Part shown: positions 61,555-64,000 of the stretch, piece after piece
Numbering within the stretch: position 1 is the stretch's first letter
How the letters are laid out: each line of letters starts with the position of its first letter
Assembly (NCBI RefSeq): GCF_026168515.1
Contig: NZ_CP093443.1
Location: 744,001-808,000 of the forward strand
Origin: Brevibacterium spongiae
GTDB lineage: Bacteria > Actinomycetota > Actinomycetes > Actinomycetales > Brevibacteriaceae
DNA length: 64,000 nucleotides
Reading direction: 5' to 3'
Notes under the pieces: generated by a model
Database searches by the model: none
What the model was told of the DNA's origin: nothing
What the model saw: the letters and a program-made list of their open reading frames with translations, nothing else
Made by a program: the position numbers and the translations under genes

Positions 61555-62219
61555 GCCGCGAGACCCGATCCCCGTACGAGCGGGCGCTCGGGTCGCGAGT
61601 CGACGAACTGCATCCGGCGCTCCGCCGCTATTTCGCTGCGATTCCCGCAGGCTCCGTCGGAATCGGAGAAGGGGTCTTCGAGGTCTTTGGCTCCGAGCGA
61701 CGGTGGCTGCGCCCGCTCCTGGCCGTGGCCAGGCGGTGCAGGGTGATCGTGCCAGGCATGCACCGTGGGGTGCCGTTCCGCGTCGAGAACCGGACTGTGA
61801 GCGGTCGGCAGACAGCGACGCGCACCATGCGGTTGGACTCGGGTGAATGGTCGATGGTCGACGCAGTGTCCGTCGTTCGAGGCGGTGTCGTCGACGTGCT
61901 CGGGATGCCGTCCATCGTCGAGGCCGAATTCTCCGTCGACGTCGTCGATGGGGGACTGCGGTTGAACAGTTCTCGAATCGCCCTCCGGCTCGGTCGGCTG
62001 CGAGTGTCCGTGCCGAAAGCCGTTCGCCCCGCCATTGCCCTGAACGAGCGCTTCGACGACACAATCGACCGGCAGAGAATCGACCTCGTCGTCGATGTGC
62101 CGATGATCGGACGTGTCTATGAATACACCGGAACCTTCACCTATCGCATCGCCGAACTCCGCACCGTCGCGAGGAAGAGCCGGTGTGAGGAAGAACCGAC
62201 GCGACAGACCGTGAAGTGA
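61551..62219 (+). CDS. DUF4166 family protein
   Basis: 222 residues. The pattern PYERALGSRVDELHPALRRY, FEVFGSERRWLRPLL, MHRGVPFRVENRTVSG is that of DUF4166, a cytoplasmic family of unknown function often found as the C-terminal part of saccharopine dehydrogenase-like proteins. Coupled by overlap to the MFS exporter, so it is probably induced with it. Confidence 0.8.
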   Translation: MSRETRSPYERALGSRVDELHPALRRYFAAIPAGSVGIGEGVFEVFGSERRWLRPLLAVARRCRVIVPGMHRGVPFRVENRTVSGRQTATRTMRLDSGEWSMVDAVSVVRGGVVDVLGMPSIVEAEFSVDVVDGGLRLNSSRIALRLGRLRVSVPKAVRPAIALNERFDDTIDRQRIDLVVDVPMIGRVYEYTGTFTYRIAELRTVARKSRCEEEPTRQTVK

Positions 62220-62252
62220 GAGGCGGCGAGCCTCAGGAATGAGGGCCCGAGA

Positions 62253-62298
62253 ACGACGAAGGCGACCGCCCCCGCAGTGGGCCGGCCGCCTTCGTCGT
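62253..62298. terminator. Terminator between DUF4166 and tctA
   Basis: ACGACGAAGGCG (62253-62264) pairs with CGCCTTCGTCGT (62287-62298), with CCG/CGG extending the stem; it serves the convergent genes on both sides. Confidence 0.75.
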
Positions 62299-62326
62299 CA
62301 GGACAGGAACGGAGTCGCGCCGCTGA

Positions 62327-63874
62327 TCAGTGGACAGCATCCTCTGCCACGGCGACCTGATCCTGCGTCGTCTGCTTCTGCCGCCTGCGGGCCAGCACCC
62401 TACCGATACCGGTGTAGATGAGGGCGGCGATGAGCACAAGGTAGAGCACAATCGTAATCGGCGAGGACACGAGTGTCCCTGCGTCGCCGCCGGCAGCCAA
62501 CAGTGCATCCCGCAGACTCGACTCGGCCAAGGGTCCGAGCACCATGCCGATCATCAGCGGTGCCAGAGGCACGCCGTAGCGTTTGAGCACGAAGCTGATG
62601 ATGCCGATGCCCAGCAGGATGAGCAGCTCGAACGTCGATGCGGATGTGGCGTAGATGCCCAGACCACAGAACACCGCGATGCCGCCGTACAGGTACGGGT
62701 CCGGGATCTTCAGCAGCTTCGCCCACAGGGGAGCGAACGGCAGGTTGATGATGAGCAGAACGATCATCGCGAGGAAGAAGCTCGCCAGCAGACCCCACAC
62801 CAGCTCGGGGGAGCGGTCGAAGAGCAGCGGGCCGGGCTGGATGCCGTACTGGCGGAACGCTGCGAGCATGATCGCCGCGGTCGCCGAGATCGGCAGACCC
62901 AGAGCCAACAGGGCACCCATGGCAATGCCCGTCGTCGCCGAACCGGCCGCCTCGGGGGCGGCAAGTCCGCGGATCGCGCCCTTGCCGAACTGCGGATCCT
63001 TCCGGCGGGCATCGAGCTTGCGCTCAAGTCCGTAGGCCATGAACGTCGGCACATCGGCTCCGCCGACCGGGATGACGCCGAAGGGCAGGCCGATCGCGGT
63101 GCCGCGCAGCCACGCGGGCACGGCCTGGCCGAACTCCTTGCGGCTGAGGTAGGGACGGCCGGAGGCGTTGATCGTATTGTCCGTGGCCTTCCGACGGATC
63201 CGCGAGGCGATGAAGAACACCTCGCCGAGAGCCAGGATGCCCACAGTCACCGTGACCAGGGAGACCCCGTCGAAGAGCTCGGGAACACCGAAGGTGAAGC
63301 GCTCGGTGCCGGAGACGGAATCGATGCCGATGACGGAGATTCCGATGCCGAGCACGAGTGCCATGAGGCCCTTGAGCACCGAATCGGCAACCACCGAGGA
63401 GGTCGCGACGAAGGCGAAGAGCGCGAGAGCGAAGAACTCGGCCGGGCCGAAGCTCGTCGACAGCGACGCCAGGGCCGGTGCCACGAAGATGACCAGCGAA
63501 CAGGAGACGAGCCCGCCGATGAACGCACCGATCGCAGCCGTGGCCAGAGCCTGCGGAGCCCGTCCGGCCCGGGCCATCTTGTGGCCTTCGAAGGTCGAGG
63601 CGATCGCCGAGGCCTGACCCGGTGTGTTCATGAGGATCGCCATCGTCGAATCGCCGAAGAGACCGCCGAAGTAGACGCCGGAGAACATGATGAACGCGCC
63701 GGTCGGGTCGAGGGCGAACGTCATCGGCAGCAGCAGCGCCACGGCCATCGACGAGCCCAGTCCGGGGAGCACGCCGACAGCGGTGCCGAGGAAGCAGCCG
63801 ACGACGACCCACAGCAGGTTCATCGGCGTCAGAGCATGTGAGAAGCCCTCGAAGAGGGACATGAGAGCGTCCAT
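62327..63874 (-). CDS. tctA: Tripartite tricarboxylate transporter large membrane subunit TctA
   Basis: 515 residues, about 12 membrane segments. GVLPGLGSSMAVALLLPMTF near residue 40, SGVYFGGLFGDSTMAILMNTPG and the GFEGHKMARAGRAPQAL-type region (here FEGHKMARAGRAPQALATA) are diagnostic of TctA. With TctB and a periplasmic TctC it takes up carboxylates driven by a cation gradient. Overlapping context: the tctB stop lies at its start (TGATATG). Confidence 0.93.
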   Translation of the reverse strand: MDALMSLFEGFSHALTPMNLLWVVVGCFLGTAVGVLPGLGSSMAVALLLPMTFALDPTGAFIMFSGVYFGGLFGDSTMAILMNTPGQASAIASTFEGHKMARAGRAPQALATAAIGAFIGGLVSCSLVIFVAPALASLSTSFGPAEFFALALFAFVATSSVVADSVLKGLMALVLGIGISVIGIDSVSGTERFTFGVPELFDGVSLVTVTVGILALGEVFFIASRIRRKATDNTINASGRPYLSRKEFGQAVPAWLRGTAIGLPFGVIPVGGADVPTFMAYGLERKLDARRKDPQFGKGAIRGLAAPEAAGSATTGIAMGALLALGLPISATAAIMLAAFRQYGIQPGPLLFDRSPELVWGLLASFFLAMIVLLIINLPFAPLWAKLLKIPDPYLYGGIAVFCGLGIYATSASTFELLILLGIGIISFVLKRYGVPLAPLMIGMVLGPLAESSLRDALLAAGGDAGTLVSSPITIVLYLVLIAALIYTGIGRVLARRRQKQTTQDQVAVAEDAVH

Positions 63875-63875
63875 A

Positions 63876-64000
63876 TCAGAACCCGCCTCCCAGAATGCCC
63901 GAAGGCAGGTTGAGTCCCAGCATCACCGCGAAGGCGATGTAGACCAGGGACGAGAAGGTCAGTGCCAGGGTGAGATCGAACAGAGGCTTCTTCGACCCCA
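63876..64000 (-). CDS. tctB: Small membrane subunit TctB, 3' end only (gene continues beyond the window)
   Basis: The visible C-terminal about 40 residues end in LTFSSLVYIAFAVMLGLNLP then SGILGGGF, a hydrophobic membrane end followed by the stop 63876-63878. Identity is inferred from position directly upstream of tctA, where TctB is normally encoded; a GGGAGG in its end serves tctA. Confidence 0.7.
   Translation of the reverse strand, partial: GSKKPLFDLTLALTFSSLVYIAFAVMLGLNLPSGILGGGF

Noticed and set aside
1499..62957. CCGAGGYGG as a KOPS-type strand-polar segregation signal.
   Set aside because: Copies are about evenly distributed between strands within the window, which does not fit a polar signal unless the window spans a terminus; other architecture roles remain open.
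1..64000. tRNA, rRNA, CRISPR arrays, insertion sequences and prophage genes.
   Set aside because: No cloverleaf-like or rRNA sequence, no regularly spaced short repeats with unique spacers, and no transposase or phage protein was recognised.

Overview
The window is 64 kb of high-GC DNA with Shine-Dalgarno starts, dense operons and overlapping ATGA junctions. Its gene content fits a Brevibacterium-like actinobacterium (Micrococcales): a sortase-anchored LPRTG surface protein, a DUF222/HNH endonuclease, DUF3151, a DinB/DUF664 protein, a CyeR-like regulator next to an old yellow enzyme, and two-component/FtsX ABC modules. The genus is an inference from gene content. No rRNA, tRNA, CRISPR array or insertion sequence was seen.

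Layout. 1-9 kb: 3' part of a giant repeat-rich LPRTG surface protein, a large LuxR-type regulator, and a divergent AraC/DUF2000 pair. 8.8-12.3 kb: arsenic resistance (arsR divergent from acr3-arsC-flavoprotein, with a visible operator). 12.3-19.6 kb: histidine phosphatase, DUF222-HNH protein, malic enzyme, Ohr peroxidase and an SPFH membrane protein. 19.8-25.9 kb: a compact sialic acid/amino sugar catabolic locus (GntR regulator-nagB on one strand; transporter-nanA-nanK-nanE on the other) with two related palindromic operators. 26-29 kb: TetR, CoA transferase and acyl-CoA dehydrogenase. 29.3-34 kb: OsmC-like protein, SfnB-like flavoprotein and a nitrate/sulfonate-type ABC importer of unknown substrate. 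34.1-35.6 kb: a lower-GC AAA ATPase, probably acquired. 35.7-38.2 kb: glycosyltransferase, a membrane-anchored protein resembling a degenerate glycerophosphodiesterase, and DUF3151. 38.3-40 kb: ArsR-type (CyeR-like) regulator divergent from an old yellow enzyme, with three operator copies between. 40-41 kb: two fluoride channel genes behind a probable fluoride riboswitch. 41-43 kb: aminotransferase and DinB-like protein. 43.3-49.3 kb: histidine kinase, response regulator, ABC ATPase and FtsX permease. 49.5-54.6 kb: purA, a small conserved protein, a DUF1989 protein, arylamine N-acetyltransferase, AraC regulator and VOC protein. 54.6-62.2 kb: three regulator-target pairs (TetR with a membrane protein; GAF-HTH regulator with a flavin monooxygenase; TetR with an MFS exporter and DUF4166). 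62.3-64 kb: tctA and the end of tctB of a tripartite tricarboxylate transporter.

Beyond the genes, three sequence-level patterns stand out. A short motif, CCGAGGYGG, occurs about 55 times by eye, evenly on both strands, including at least nine intergenic copies. Several genes are followed immediately after the stop codon by degenerate tandem duplications of 18 or 23 bp. Several enzymes and regulators carry in-frame minisatellite-like linkers of 15, 18 or 27 bp period.
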